Assembly (NCBI GenBank): GCA_038040445.1
Contig: JBBPIG010000031.1
Span: 24,897 to 69,970, forward strand
Reading direction: 5' to 3'
DNA from: Acidobacteriota bacterium
GTDB lineage: Bacteria > Acidobacteriota > Blastocatellia > UBA7656
Length of the DNA stretch: 45,074 nt
The notes beneath the pieces are model-generated. The model did not search any database. It was not told where the DNA came from and saw only the letters and a program-made list of their open reading frames with translations. The stretch's first letter is position 1. The number at the start of each line of letters is the position of its first letter. Below, one piece after another: positions 1-8,673 of the stretch. Made by a program: the position numbers and the translations under genes.

Positions 1-166
1 TTGAAACTCCATCGGCTGAAGCCCGATGGTATCTCTGAGGCTCGCGGGATGTCCGTTAGGTTGAAGTTGAAACTCCATCGGCTGAAGCCCGATGGTATCT
101 CTGAGGCTCGCGGGATGTCCGATAGGTTGAAGCTGAACCTCCATCGGCTGAAGCCCGATGGTATCC
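1..166. repeat. 66-bp tandem repeat carrying a short palindrome, 2.5 copies
   Basis: Two nearly identical 66-base units (1-66, 67-132) are followed by a partial third. Each has a perfect 7-base stem, CCATCGG and CCGATGG, around the loop CTGAAGC (first copy 9-29). The open frame through it only repeats a peptide and is not a gene. It lies just downstream of the minus-strand acyl-CoA dehydrogenase gene and could fold in its 3' transcript. The window edge cuts off any further copies to the left. Confidence 0.85.
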
Positions 167-191
167 ACCAGACACAGGTAAGGCCTTTTCG

Positions 192-1370
192 CTAAAGCTT
201 CTCTTCTTTCGCCAGAATCTCTTTCATAATCTCCGACGCGCCCGCTCCTATCGTGTTCAACCGCGCGTCTCGCCAGAAGCGGCTGATCGGATACTCGGTC
301 GTGTAGCCGAATCCCCCGAAGATCTGCATGCAGTCGTAGGTAACTTTTTGCGAAAGCTCGCTTGTGAACAGCTTGGCCATCGTGATTTCGCGAATCGCTC
401 GTTCACCTCTGTTGATCAAGTCGAGCGCGCGATATGAAAGCCACTTGCCCGCTTCGATCGAGGTGAGGTGCTCGGCGAAGCGGTGCTTCCATACCTGAAA
501 CTCTCCGATCGGTTTGCCGAAAGCCATTCGCTCTTTGCCGTAAGCAACCGCGTACTCGATCGCGCGCTCCATCATCGAGACGTTCGCTATAGCCGACGCC
601 AAGCGCTCGCCTTGAAAGTTGTGCATCGTGTAGTAGAAGCCTCGGCCCTCTTCGCCAAGCACGTATCGCCTCGGGATTCGGCAGTTGTCGAAGAACAACT
701 CCGCGGTGTCCGAGGAGAGATTGCCGACTTTCTTCAACTTCTTTCCGACCGCGAAGCCTTTCACGTCGGTGGGGAATAACACCATCGATATGCCTTTGTA
801 TCGATCTTCTCCGGTGCGCACGGCGAGGATGATGAAGTCCGAGCGAGCGCCGTTTGTGATCCACAGCTTCTGCCCCGAGATCACCAGATCGTCTCCCTCG
901 ATTCGCGCGCGAGTCTTTAGGGCGGCGACATCCGATCCGCCGCCCGGCTCGCTGATGCCGAGCGCTGCTATGCGGTCGCCCGCGATCGCCGGCCGCAGGA
1001 ACTCTTCTTTCTGCTCGTCGGTTCCAAGCTCATCGAGCACCGGCAGTGTGATGTCCGATTGAACGAACATTGCCATCGACACACCGCCGTTGTTCGAGTA
1101 GGAGAAGCCCTCGAGGTAAGCGGCGGTGTACCACCAATCCAGACCGCTGCCGCCGTACTTTGGGTCTAGCCGTATGCCGAACAGTCCCAGGTCAGCGGCT
1201 TTCTTGAACAGCTCTTTGGGAAAGATGCCGGCCTCGTCCCACTCTTCGGCGTGCGGAGCGATCTCGGTTTGCACAAACTGCTGCACCGTTTCACGGAACA
1301 TATCGTGTTCTTCGGTGAAGTAGGGATAGGTGGTTGCCACTGCAGGCGCGGTTTCAGTCATGCTCGACAT
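192..1370 (-). CDS. acyl-CoA dehydrogenase, isovaleryl/citronellyl-CoA dehydrogenase-like
   Basis: This 392-residue protein has full length for the family and should oxidise an acyl-CoA to the 2,3-enoyl-CoA with FAD, passing electrons to ETF. The family signatures are visible: ISEPGGGSD near residue 140, KLWITNGA near 168 and the C-terminal FGGFGYT near 351. The usual C-terminal catalytic Glu (EGTSE) is absent; the segment reads IGAGASE at 374-380. A Glu sits instead in GERLA (E255), the place used by isovaleryl-CoA and long-chain dehydrogenases. The gene is followed on the same strand logic by the carboxylase alpha gene upstream of it, so it probably makes the enoyl-CoA that the carboxylase takes. 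Isovaleryl-CoA and citronellyl-CoA are both possible substrates; the sequence alone does not decide. Confidence 0.9.
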   Translation of the reverse strand: MSSMTETAPAVATTYPYFTEEHDMFRETVQQFVQTEIAPHAEEWDEAGIFPKELFKKAADLGLFGIRLDPKYGGSGLDWWYTAAYLEGFSYSNNGGVSMAMFVQSDITLPVLDELGTDEQKEEFLRPAIAGDRIAALGISEPGGGSDVAALKTRARIEGDDLVISGQKLWITNGARSDFIILAVRTGEDRYKGISMVLFPTDVKGFAVGKKLKKVGNLSSDTAELFFDNCRIPRRYVLGEEGRGFYYTMHNFQGERLASAIANVSMMERAIEYAVAYGKERMAFGKPIGEFQVWKHRFAEHLTSIEAGKWLSYRALDLINRGERAIREITMAKLFTSELSQKVTYDCMQIFGGFGYTTEYPISRFWRDARLNTIGAGASEIMKEILAKEEKL

Positions 1371-1405
1371 ATTGGCTCCTTAGTTTTGAAAACAAGTCTG
1401 AATCT

Positions 1406-1535
1406 GAAACGTGATGCGTGAAACATGACGCTGACGGTTCAAGTGCTGTGCGCAGGACCTGTGATCCTTCCCATAGTTTGTCCACCAACAGTTTCACGCA
1501 TCACGCATCACGTTTCACGCATCACGCATCACGCT
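1406..1535. repeat. inverted tandem repeat (CGTGATGCGTGAAAC type) between dehydrogenase and carboxylase genes
   Basis: A left arm at 1406-1424 is matched by reverse-complement arms at 1491-1534, built from repeated TTTCACGCATCACG units. The right arm overlaps the 3' end of the carboxylase alpha gene and supplies its last four codons and TGA stop. It can form a hairpin in the minus-strand transcript. Confidence 0.8.
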
Positions 1536-3525
1536 TTTCACTCGTCACTGCTGCAATCTTCACAAGTGTGTCGCCGGGTGCTACTACATCTCCCTGCTTT
1601 ATGAGCACGGCTTCGACGACTCCGTCAGTCGCGGCCCGCAGCGTCTGCTCCATCTTCATCGCTTCAAGGATCACCAGCGGGTCGCCCGCTGAAACCTGTT
1701 GTCCGACCTCGACCAGGATCTTAAGCACCTGTCCTGGCATCGGAGCATAAGCGCTTTCGTGCTCAGAAGCGGTGTGCGTTCGTGGATACCTCGGCAAGCG
1801 GGTGACCACGCGTGACGACGAGTGAGACTGCACAAAGAACTGCGCACCTGCTTCCGCTATTCGAAACATCCGCTGAACGCCGTCAATCGATACGCGAATG
1901 CAACTGCGTTCGAATGATACAAGTTGAATGCTGGCTTGCCAATCTCCGCACGAGACCGCGAAGGTTGCCGCCTCGACTGGCCGCCATGAAACGTCGAGAA
2001 AGCCGCCGCCAACTTGGAGCTTTGTTGAAGGGTCGCGAAACGGATTGTTGCGATAGCTCGGCGGCACGTGCGGAAGGATCGCAGCTTCGGCTTGTTGCCG
2101 CTTCATGATGTACAAAGCGGCAACGCTCGCGGCGATCAAGTTATCGGGTTCATTCTCAGGCGTGAGCAGCTCGTCGAGATGCTCGTCTATGAAGCCCGTG
2201 TGATAACTTCCGCTCGCGAACTCAGGGTGCTCGAGCACTCGAATCAAGAACTCGCGATTGGTGAACACACCTGGCGCGAAAAGATTTCTCAAGCCGAGAG
2301 CCAGCTTGCGACGCGCGGTCTGGCGGTCCGATGCGTGGGCTATCATCTTCGCGAGCAGCGGGTCGTAGTGAATGCCGACTTCAGTCCCCGTGTCCACACC
2401 GGCGTCGATTCGCAAGCCGTCAATTGACGCCGGCACATCCCATTCTTGAAGCGTGCCGGTTGCCGGAAGAAAGTTGTTATCCGGATCTTCAGCATAGAGG
2501 CGAGCTTCGATGGCGTGACCGGTTTGTCGGATGTCTTTCTGCGCAAGCGACAAAGGTCTCCCTTCAGCGATCTCGATCTGAAGCTTGACCAGGTCAAGGC
2601 CAGTGATCAGCTCGGTCACCGGATGTTCGACTTGAAGGCGAGTGTTGACCTCGATGAAGTAGAACTCGCCTGACGGAGTAAGGATGAACTCGACGGTCCC
2701 CGCGTTGGTGTAGCCGATTGCCCGGCCGGCTGCGACCGCCGCTTCACAGATTAGTTTGCGAAGCCGGGGGCTCACCGCCGGAGAAGGGCTCTCCTCGATG
2801 ACTTTCTGGTGACGCCGCTGGATCGAACACTCGCGCTCGAACAGATGAAGCAAGTGGCCGTGGTTGTCGCCAAGGATCTGCACTTCAACGTGGCGCGCGT
2901 TCTCAAGGTATTTCTCGAGCAGCAGCGTGTGGTCGCCGAACGCTTTCTCCGCTTCGCGGTGCGCGGCTTCAATCGCCTCTTGAAGTTCACGCGCGTCGCG
3001 AACGACTCGCATGCCCTTGCCGCCGCCTCCCGCCGAGGCTTTTATCAGAACCGGCAGACCGATCGCTTCGGCATTCTTGCTGAGCGTCTCGAGAGATTGA
3101 TCTTTCCCGTCATAGCCGCGAACAATTGGCACACCGGCGTCGGACATCAGTTTTCGCGCCGTGCTCTTCAAACCCATTTTGCGAATCGCGTCAGCCGTCG
3201 GACCGATGAACGTGATGCCGGCGGCTTCGCAGGCTTCGGCGAATCCGGCGTTCTCGGACAGGAAGCCATAGCCGGGATGAATGGCTTCAGCCCCGGTTCT
3301 GCGGGCAGCGTCAATGATTTTTCCTATGCTGAGATAGGAGTCTTTGCTGGGAGCAGGCCCAATGTGCACGGCTTCATCAGCGAATCGCACGTGAGGCGCT
3401 CGCGCATCTGCATCGGAGTAGACGGCGATGGTAGAGATACCCATCGCGCGACAGGTGCGCATCACGCGGAGCGCGATCTCGCCGCGATTGGCTATCAGGA
3501 GTTTTGTGAAATGGCGCTCAGTCAC
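1522..3525 (-). CDS. acyl-CoA carboxylase alpha subunit (biotin carboxylase plus biotin carrier domain)
   Basis: This 667-residue protein carries out ATP-dependent carboxylation of its own biotin. It has the N-terminal biotin carboxylase domain (LLIANRGEIALRV near residue 8, HPGYGFLSE near 102, glycine-rich ATP-grasp loop GGGGKGM near 165, FIEVNTRLQVEHPVTE near 290), a middle domain, and a C-terminal biotinyl domain with EAMKME, where Lys624 is the biotin attachment residue. This alpha layout is that of methylcrotonyl-, geranyl- and AccA2-type carboxylases, not the split AccB/AccC of fatty acid synthesis. The ATG at 3525 overlaps the end of the preceding small gene by eight bases, so translation may be coupled. 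Its beta partner lies about 1.5 kb upstream, separated by a toxin-antitoxin pair. The last residues and stop fall inside an intergenic repeat. Confidence 0.93.
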   Translation of the reverse strand: MTERHFTKLLIANRGEIALRVMRTCRAMGISTIAVYSDADARAPHVRFADEAVHIGPAPSKDSYLSIGKIIDAARRTGAEAIHPGYGFLSENAGFAEACEAAGITFIGPTADAIRKMGLKSTARKLMSDAGVPIVRGYDGKDQSLETLSKNAEAIGLPVLIKASAGGGGKGMRVVRDARELQEAIEAAHREAEKAFGDHTLLLEKYLENARHVEVQILGDNHGHLLHLFERECSIQRRHQKVIEESPSPAVSPRLRKLICEAAVAAGRAIGYTNAGTVEFILTPSGEFYFIEVNTRLQVEHPVTELITGLDLVKLQIEIAEGRPLSLAQKDIRQTGHAIEARLYAEDPDNNFLPATGTLQEWDVPASIDGLRIDAGVDTGTEVGIHYDPLLAKMIAHASDRQTARRKLALGLRNLFAPGVFTNREFLIRVLEHPEFASGSYHTGFIDEHLDELLTPENEPDNLIAASVAALYIMKRQQAEAAILPHVPPSYRNNPFRDPSTKLQVGGGFLDVSWRPVEAATFAVSCGDWQASIQLVSFERSCIRVSIDGVQRMFRIAEAGAQFFVQSHSSSRVVTRLPRYPRTHTASEHESAYAPMPGQVLKILVEVGQQVSAGDPLVILEAMKMEQTLRAATDGVVEAVLIKQGDVVAPGDTLVKIAAVTSEKRDA

Positions 3526-3757
3526 TCGTGGTCATCAAAGCCCGCTCTGCGACTTCCGGCAGCTCGATAGGTGCGAACATGGACGCCGGGTAAAGATAGC
3601 CGTTAGGCTCCGACGAATCCTCATCAACGACGCGGAGCAGGTGGTGTCCCGCCGCGTCTGAATCTGGCCGCGTAAGATAGACTTTGCCCACGATGAGACT
3701 CGCAGGGTTGCTGTCGTTGTTGATACAGACAACAAAGTTGCTCATTTCTTTAAGCAC
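3518..3757 (-). CDS. small conserved protein of unknown function
   Basis: This is a short cytoplasmic protein of 75-79 residues. I recall similar small proteins beginning MSNFVVCINN and containing VGKVY, LRVVDEDSSEPNGYLYPASMF and a C-terminal PIELPE(V/A)AERAL segment, but I know no function. The longest reading starts at a GTG (3757); the ATG at 3745, giving MSNFVV, agrees better with relatives. It overlaps the start of the carboxylase alpha gene by eight bases and begins just after the stop of the gene before it, so it appears to lie in the same transcript. No membrane segment or metal motif is visible. Confidence 0.65.
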   Translation of the reverse strand: MLKEMSNFVVCINNDSNPASLIVGKVYLTRPDSDAAGHHLLRVVDEDSSEPNGYLYPASMFAPIELPEVAERALMTTSD

Positions 3758-3760
3758 TCT

Positions 3761-4210
3761 CTATCCGTCAAAAAACTTGCGCTTCATCGCTTGGGCGCTC
3801 GTGTTTTTGGCTGCTTCGATTGCATCAGCTTTTCGTTTTAGCTCTGTTTTCAACGGCTGATAAATAGCCTGTAGGTAGGAGAACAAATACTGATAATCTT
3901 CCGTGAATTCCTCGTCATATACCGTTCTTTTTTCTAGAAAGACATTCATTCTAGAAATGCGAGGCTGTCGTCTCAGATACTTACCGTGAAAAAGAACGGT
4001 GCTGTTCTGCTTCACGTCCAAAACCACGAAGTAGTTGTATTCACCCCCACCCATCCATGCCTGTATCGTGCCGGTAATCACACCATCATCTGTACCTTTG
4101 GTAAAGGTAATTGCCCCTTCGCTGCAGCTGTGAATATTACTCGGCAAGGTCTATTTCGGATCGAGTCGCTCGATTGCATCAATGGCTTTTCTAAGATCGT
4201 CGGCGATCAT
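3761..4210 (-). pseudogene. unknown small gene interrupted by an in-frame TAG
   Basis: An ATG at 4210 opens a frame reading MIADDLRKAIDAIERLDPK, which meets TAG at 4151-4153. The same frame then continues for about 130 codons to 3761, beginning LPSNIHSCSEG and including a GTIQAWMGGGEYNYFVV segment and a charged C-terminal helix. The downstream part could only start at a TTG (4147) with no visible ribosome binding site. The simplest reading is one gene with a nonsense codon; two separate genes or readthrough are alternatives. The stretch is visibly poorer in GC than its neighbours, which suggests transfer. The family is not recognised. Confidence 0.45.
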
Positions 4211-4402
4211 GTCGTGTTTCCCGTGAATCCGTTGTCATTGGTTACATTTCATCTCGCCCAACATCGGCTCAACCGGGACTACATCTTTCTGTATCGAGGC
4301 ATCCCTTAATGCCTGAACACTACCCCAATCCATCGTTCCAACCGGCGGGTCGTAAGCCGCCGAAAGCTATATCGTACGCACCGTTGGCGTCTTCACTATT
4401 TA

Positions 4403-4687
4403 CTAATACACTTCGTCGTGCGTTCCTATTGTGATCAATAGAATGTCGTCTTCTCCCTTGCCCTCGCTCCCAACAAAGTCAAAGACGACCCGCAGATCGT
4501 AACGGACGCTGCAACCCCAGGAACCAGCGAACGGGCCGTGTAGCTTATGCGTGCCCAATTGAGGAGCGAACGGGCTTTCTTTCAGGAGCCGAAGTGTCGC
4601 TTCGATATCGCCGCGTAACGAGGGGTTCTTTTTGACTGCGCGCTTATGTGCTCTTACAAAAGTCTTCGCCAGAAAAAGCGTTCTCAT
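4403..4687 (-). CDS. RelE/YafQ-like type II toxin
   Basis: This 94-residue basic protein (start chosen at the ATG at 4687) begins MRTLFLAKTF and has a helical, Lys/Arg-rich N-terminus. It ends with VRYDLRVVFDF near residue 62 and LLITIGTHDEVY at the C-terminus, the beta-strand and tail pattern of RelE/ParE-superfamily mRNA interferases. A longer open frame exists upstream, but the ATG used here overlaps the antitoxin stop in an ATGA arrangement, as expected for a toxin-antitoxin operon. The family cleaves mRNA at the ribosome; I infer that activity and cannot see it directly. It sits between the two acyl-CoA carboxylase subunit genes and has no metabolic link to them. Confidence 0.8.
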   Translation of the reverse strand: MRTLFLAKTFVRAHKRAVKKNPSLRGDIEATLRLLKESPFAPQLGTHKLHGPFAGSWGCSVRYDLRVVFDFVGSEGKGEDDILLITIGTHDEVY

Positions 4688-4902
4688 CCGTCGAGCTCTT
4701 TCATTAGGTCTTCTACCGATCCTTGACGGCATTCTCCTCTTGCGTATTCTGCTCGCGCTTCCTTGATGTCCTGGACAAGTTGCTCTCGCCGTCTCTCTAT
4801 GTTCCGGCGTCGAATGATATCGATGAGTTCCTCCTGCTGCTGCGGAGGCAACGACTCCACGATGTCTAGAGCTTCTTGAAATGTACCTACCTGGCTACTC
4901 AT
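4684..4902 (-). CDS. antitoxin partner of the RelE-like toxin
   Basis: This 72-residue, highly charged helical protein contains a FQEALDIVESLPPQQQEEL segment at residues 8-26 and a long Arg/Glu-rich helix after it. The size, charge pattern and ATGA overlap with the downstream toxin gene mark it as the antitoxin that neutralises the toxin and probably represses the operon. No clear DNA-binding fold (ribbon-helix-helix or helix-turn-helix) can be named from sequence, so its class is open. Confidence 0.7.
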   Translation of the reverse strand: MSSQVGTFQEALDIVESLPPQQQEELIDIIRRRNIERRREQLVQDIKEARAEYARGECRQGSVEDLMKELDG

Positions 4903-5005
4903 GTGCGACCTCCTTACCCATCAAACGGGCGGACGATTCGAACCCTTGCGACACACTTTAACACGCTCTTGAGGAAACCTGCATCAACCGTGATCGTGAA
5001 ATGTT

Positions 5006-6601
5006 TCAATGCCTGAACACGCCCCACTCCATCGTTCCTTCCACCGGCCGGTTGTAAGCCGCCGACAACGATATCGCCAGCACCGTGCGCGTGTCTCGCG
5101 GATCGATGATCCCATCATCCCACAGCCTTGCCGTCGCGAAGTAAACATCCGACTCAGCCTCGATCTGGGCTTCCAGAGCCAGTCTCGAGGCAGTGAGCTT
5201 CCCTTCATCAACCGGCAGACCCTGCTTGGTTAGCGCTTCGCGTTTGATTATGTCCATCACCCCCGAAAGCTGCTGAGGTCCCATCACCGCGATGCGATGA
5301 TTCGGCCACGTGAATAAAAACCGCGGCTCGTAAGCCCGCCCGCACATAGCGTAGTTGCCCGCGCCATACGAACTCCCGGTCATAATCGTGATCGCCGGCA
5401 CGGTTGAATTCGACACGGCATTGATCAGCTTGGCGCCGTTTCGGATGATTCCTTGCTCTTCGTAAGTGCGGCCTACCATGAAGCCGGTGATGTTCTGCAA
5501 AAAGACGAGCGGAATGTTCTGCTGGTTGCAAAGGTGAATGAACTGCGCGCCCTTCGCCGCCGATTCTGACATCAACACGCCGTTGTTCGCGAGTATCCCG
5601 ACTGAGTAGCCGTGAATGTAAGCGAACCCCGTGACCAAGGTCGTCCCGTACTTTGCTTTGAACTCTTCGAACATCGACCCATCCACTATGCGAGCGATGA
5701 CTTCGCGCGCTTCGAACGGAACTCGGATGTCCGCCGAAGCGATTCCCAACAACTCGTCCGCCGGATAGAGCGGCTCTTCGACGGCTCGCAGCCGCGGTCT
5801 AGGAGGCGCGTCGGAATAGTGGCTCACGATGTCCCGCGCGATTCTCAGCCCGTCGAGTTCGTCCTCCGCCAAATAATCCGAGAGCCCCGATATTCGCGAG
5901 TGCATCTCGGCTCCCCCGAGCGACTCTTCATCGACGACTTCACCTGTAGCCATCTTCACCAGCGGCGGGCCGCCCAAAAACACCTGCGCTTGATTCTTGA
6001 CCATTATCACGTAGTCGGACATGCCCGGCAGGTACGCGCCGCCAGCGGTCGAGTTGCCGAACACAACCGAGATGCTGGGGATGCGCATCTTCGAGCGGCG
6101 GGTGATCTCTCGAAAGCCGCGGCCGCCGGGCACGAAGATCTTGGCTTGCACGGGAAGATCGGCTCCGGCTGATTCTACAAGGCTGATGCTGGGCAGGTGG
6201 TTTTCCGTGCCGACGTCTGAGAGCCTTCGGTTCTTGATCTGCCCGATCTCGCTAACGGCTCCGCCTTTGACGGTCGCCTCGTTGGCGATGATGAGGCACT
6301 CGCGGCCCGAGACCAGACCAACGCCGCCGACGACACCAGCGCCGACGAACTCGTTCTCGATTCCGACTCCGGCAAGCGGCGCGATCTCGAGAAAGTACGA
6401 GCCTTCGTCGAGCAGCATCTCGATGCGTTCGCGAGGCAGCAAACGTTTCCGCGCGAGATGGCGTTTGACGTACTGCTCGCCGCCGCCTTTCGTCGAGCGA
6501 GCGAGTTCGGCTCTTAGTCTTTCGACAGCGGACGCATTGGCGGCGTAGTTTGTTTGGTATGTTTGGTCCTGCGGATTGACTGTCGATCTAATTGCTTGCA
6601 T
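5006..6601 (-). CDS. acyl-CoA carboxylase beta subunit (carboxyltransferase)
   Basis: This 531-residue protein moves CO2 from carboxybiotin to an acyl-CoA. Both halves of the crotonase-like carboxyltransferase fold are visible: N-terminal [19 protein letters not shown] near 49, the acyl-CoA-binding glycine segment [15 protein letters not shown] near 184, [14 protein letters not shown] near 210, and the second-half [13 protein letters not shown] and [20 protein letters not shown] motifs. It looks more like methylcrotonyl-CoA carboxylase beta and mycobacterial AccD2 than propionyl-CoA carboxylase. Geranyl-CoA carboxylase is possible because an AtuA gene lies nearby. It is transcribed divergently from the acyl-CoA synthetase gene and in the same direction as the alpha subunit. 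Confidence 0.9.
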   Translation of the reverse strand: MQAIRSTVNPQDQTYQTNYAANASAVERLRAELARSTKGGGEQYVKRHLARKRLLPRERIEMLLDEGSYFLEIAPLAGVGIENEFVGAGVVGGVGLVSGRECLIIANEATVKGGAVSEIGQIKNRRLSDVGTENHLPSISLVESAGADLPVQAKIFVPGGRGFREITRRSKMRIPSISVVFGNSTAGGAYLPGMSDYVIMVKNQAQVFLGGPPLVKMATGEVVDEESLGGAEMHSRISGLSDYLAEDELDGLRIARDIVSHYSDAPPRPRLRAVEEPLYPADELLGIASADIRVPFEAREVIARIVDGSMFEEFKAKYGTTLVTGFAYIHGYSVGILANNGVLMSESAAKGAQFIHLCNQQNIPLVFLQNITGFMVGRTYEEQGIIRNGAKLINAVSNSTVPAITIMTGSSYGAGNYAMCGRAYEPRFLFTWPNHRIAVMGPQQLSGVMDIIKREALTKQGLPVDEGKLTASRLALEAQIEAESDVYFATARLWDDGIIDPRDTRTVLAISLSAAYNRPVEGTMEWGVFRH

Positions 6602-6843
6602 GTCGTTCCCGCCGCGTTGCGATGCTTGAAGAGAATTGATAGCCTAGCGAAGCCTTGAGACAGTAATGAACGGCATTTTGGTTGTCAACGGAACGATGGA
6701 TAGGTTCGAGAGGTGGCGCCGCAAGAACCTGTGAATTTGAAATCGGATTCCCAGCGGCTCGCAGTGAAGAGCCGTGGTGATCCCACTTAGCGTCTACCCC
6801 TATGAATACGTAGTGTCTAGTCTGTTGAGCGCACGGAGGGAGC
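6602..6843. promoter_or_regulatory. divergent intergenic region between carboxylase beta and acyl-CoA synthetase genes
   Basis: This 242-base gap separates two divergent transcripts of the same apparent pathway, so it should hold both promoters and any shared operator. A GGAGGG at 6835-6840 precedes the GTG start of the synthetase. I see no convincing sigma-70 pair or operator palindrome, and the open frame crossing it on the minus strand looks like a shadow. Confidence 0.4.
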
Positions 6844-8577
6844 GTGGGAATAGCCGGTGATCGAGCCATCTGGGAAGCTGAAAGCCGCGGCGTTGACTTG
6901 ATCGACCTGACGATCGGCGAATTGTTCGATCGCCAATGCGAATCGATTCCCGACAAAGAAGCGCTGGTCTACAACTACCCCGAGATCGGGCTCGATCTTC
7001 GCCTTACCTATCGCCAGTACCAAAAGGAAGTCCACCAGCTATCGAAGGGCTTGCTTGCGCTTGGCATCCCGAAAGGCGAGCACGTAGCGGTGTGGGCGGC
7101 CAATGTTCCCGAGTGGGTGATGCTGGAAATCGCCCTTGCCAAGATTGGCGCCGTGCTCGTAACGGTCAACACCAACTATCGTTGGGCGGAAATTGAGTAC
7201 GTGCTGCGACAAGGCGACGTCACTACGCTGTTTATGATCGAGGAGTTTCGCGGCAACTCATACGTCGATTCGTTGTTTCGCATTGCCCCCGAATTGAACA
7301 GCCTCACCGATCCGACTCGCGAGCGATTGCACAGCGCGGCGCTGCCCGAGTTGAAGCGAGTGATCTTGATCGGGAGCCAGGAAAAGCCGGGGATGATGCT
7401 TTACTCGCAAGTCGCGCCCCTCGGCGAGCACATTCCGGACGAGCTGCTGCGCCGGAGGCAGTCGAGCCTCGACACTCACGACGTAATCCAGATGCAGTAC
7501 ACCAGCGGCACAACTGGCTTCCCAAAAGGCGTGATGCTCACTCACCACGGCATACTGAACCAGACTCACGTGTCGTGCGCTATCGGGGATCTCAGGCCGA
7601 ATGAACGTTACGTTACGGCGATGCCTTACTTTCACATCGCCGGTTCGGTGGGCGCCATTCTGTTTTCGCTCTACCTCGGGTGCACGTTGATTCCGTTGAT
7701 CTCGTTCGATCCCGAGAAGGAGTTGAAGCTGCTTGACGGAGAGAAGGCGACCTTGTCGTTCAACGTTCCCACCATGCTGGTGGCGATGCTGAATCATCCG
7801 CGTTTTCTTGCCGGAGAGTTCGATCTGTCATCGTTGCGTGAAATCATCACCGGCGCGACGCCCGTGCCGGTTGTGCTGATGGAAGACGTGAAGGCCAGGA
7901 TGGGCGCGGATTGTACGATCGTCTTCGGGCTCACCGAATCCAGCGGGACCCTGACTGAGACGATCCAGACCGACAGCTTCGAGCTGAAGTCTTCAACGGT
8001 TGGCATTCCCCATCCGCATATGGATATAAAGATCGCGGACCCGGCGACCGGCGAGCCCGTCCAGTTTGGCGAGTCCGGCGAGTTGATGGCTCGCGGGTTT
8101 CTGGTGATGAAGGGCTACTACAACATGCCGGACAAGACCGCTGAAACGATCGACGTTGATGGATGGCTTCGCACCGGCGACCTGGCGACGATGAACTCCG
8201 CCGGGTACGTCAACATCGTCGGGCGGGTAAAGGATATGATCATTCGCGGCGGAGAGAATATCTATCCGGCGGAGATCGAAGCGTTCCTGATGCGCCATCC
8301 AAAGATCGCAGAAGCTCAGGTGGTCGGCGTGCCGGACAGCTTTATGGGCGAAGAGGTGGCGGCGCTTCTCAGATTGAAAGGCGACGAGACAGCGGACGAA
8401 GCGGAAATAATCGCCTATTGCCGCGACGGGATCAGCAGACACAAGGTCCCGAAGTACGTTCAGTTCGTGACGTCATTCCCGCTGACCGCGAGCGGCAAGG
8501 TAAAGAAGTTCGAGTTGAAAGAGCAGCTCATTAAGGAGCTGGGGTTGGAGGAAGTCGCGAAGCAAAGAACGGCATGA
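6844..8577 (+). CDS. AMP-binding acyl-CoA synthetase
   Basis: This 577-residue ANL-superfamily enzyme activates a carboxylic acid with ATP and CoA through an acyl-adenylate. The adenylate-forming motifs are clear: [11 protein letters not shown] at 219-229, FGLTESSGT near 360, the WLRTGD hinge region near 440, [16 protein letters not shown] near 460 and the C-terminal SGKVKKFEL with the catalytic Lys. The start is GTG, supported by GGAGGG just upstream. It resembles medium-chain/ACSF2-type ligases. Its divergent placement from the acyl-CoA carboxylase genes, with AtuA just downstream, suggests it feeds the branched acyl-CoA into that pathway. Confidence 0.92.
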   Translation: MGIAGDRAIWEAESRGVDLIDLTIGELFDRQCESIPDKEALVYNYPEIGLDLRLTYRQYQKEVHQLSKGLLALGIPKGEHVAVWAANVPEWVMLEIALAKIGAVLVTVNTNYRWAEIEYVLRQGDVTTLFMIEEFRGNSYVDSLFRIAPELNSLTDPTRERLHSAALPELKRVILIGSQEKPGMMLYSQVAPLGEHIPDELLRRRQSSLDTHDVIQMQYTSGTTGFPKGVMLTHHGILNQTHVSCAIGDLRPNERYVTAMPYFHIAGSVGAILFSLYLGCTLIPLISFDPEKELKLLDGEKATLSFNVPTMLVAMLNHPRFLAGEFDLSSLREIITGATPVPVVLMEDVKARMGADCTIVFGLTESSGTLTETIQTDSFELKSSTVGIPHPHMDIKIADPATGEPVQFGESGELMARGFLVMKGYYNMPDKTAETIDVDGWLRTGDLATMNSAGYVNIVGRVKDMIIRGGENIYPAEIEAFLMRHPKIAEAQVVGVPDSFMGEEVAALLRLKGDETADEAEIIAYCRDGISRHKVPKYVQFVTSFPLTASGKVKKFELKEQLIKELGLEEVAKQRTA

Positions 8578-8596
8578 AACACTGAAGTGGCACATT

Positions 8597-8614
8597 TAAC
8601 TCCTACCGGAGTTA
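8597..8614. repeat. short palindrome TAACTCC-TACC-GGAGTTA
   Basis: A perfect 7-base stem with a 4-base loop lies between the synthetase and AtuA genes. It is too short and lacks a T-run, so it is not a convincing terminator; a transcript hairpin or small dispersed repeat is more likely. Confidence 0.6.
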
Positions 8615-8673
8615 GGCCGCGCCGGCTTCATTTACAAACACTCAATCCATAACGGATTGTCCGGCTTCATCTT

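Noticed and set aside
1-195. 64-residue plus-strand frame
   Set aside because: It is a translation of the 66-base tandem repeat, with the same peptide repeated three times and no start signal.
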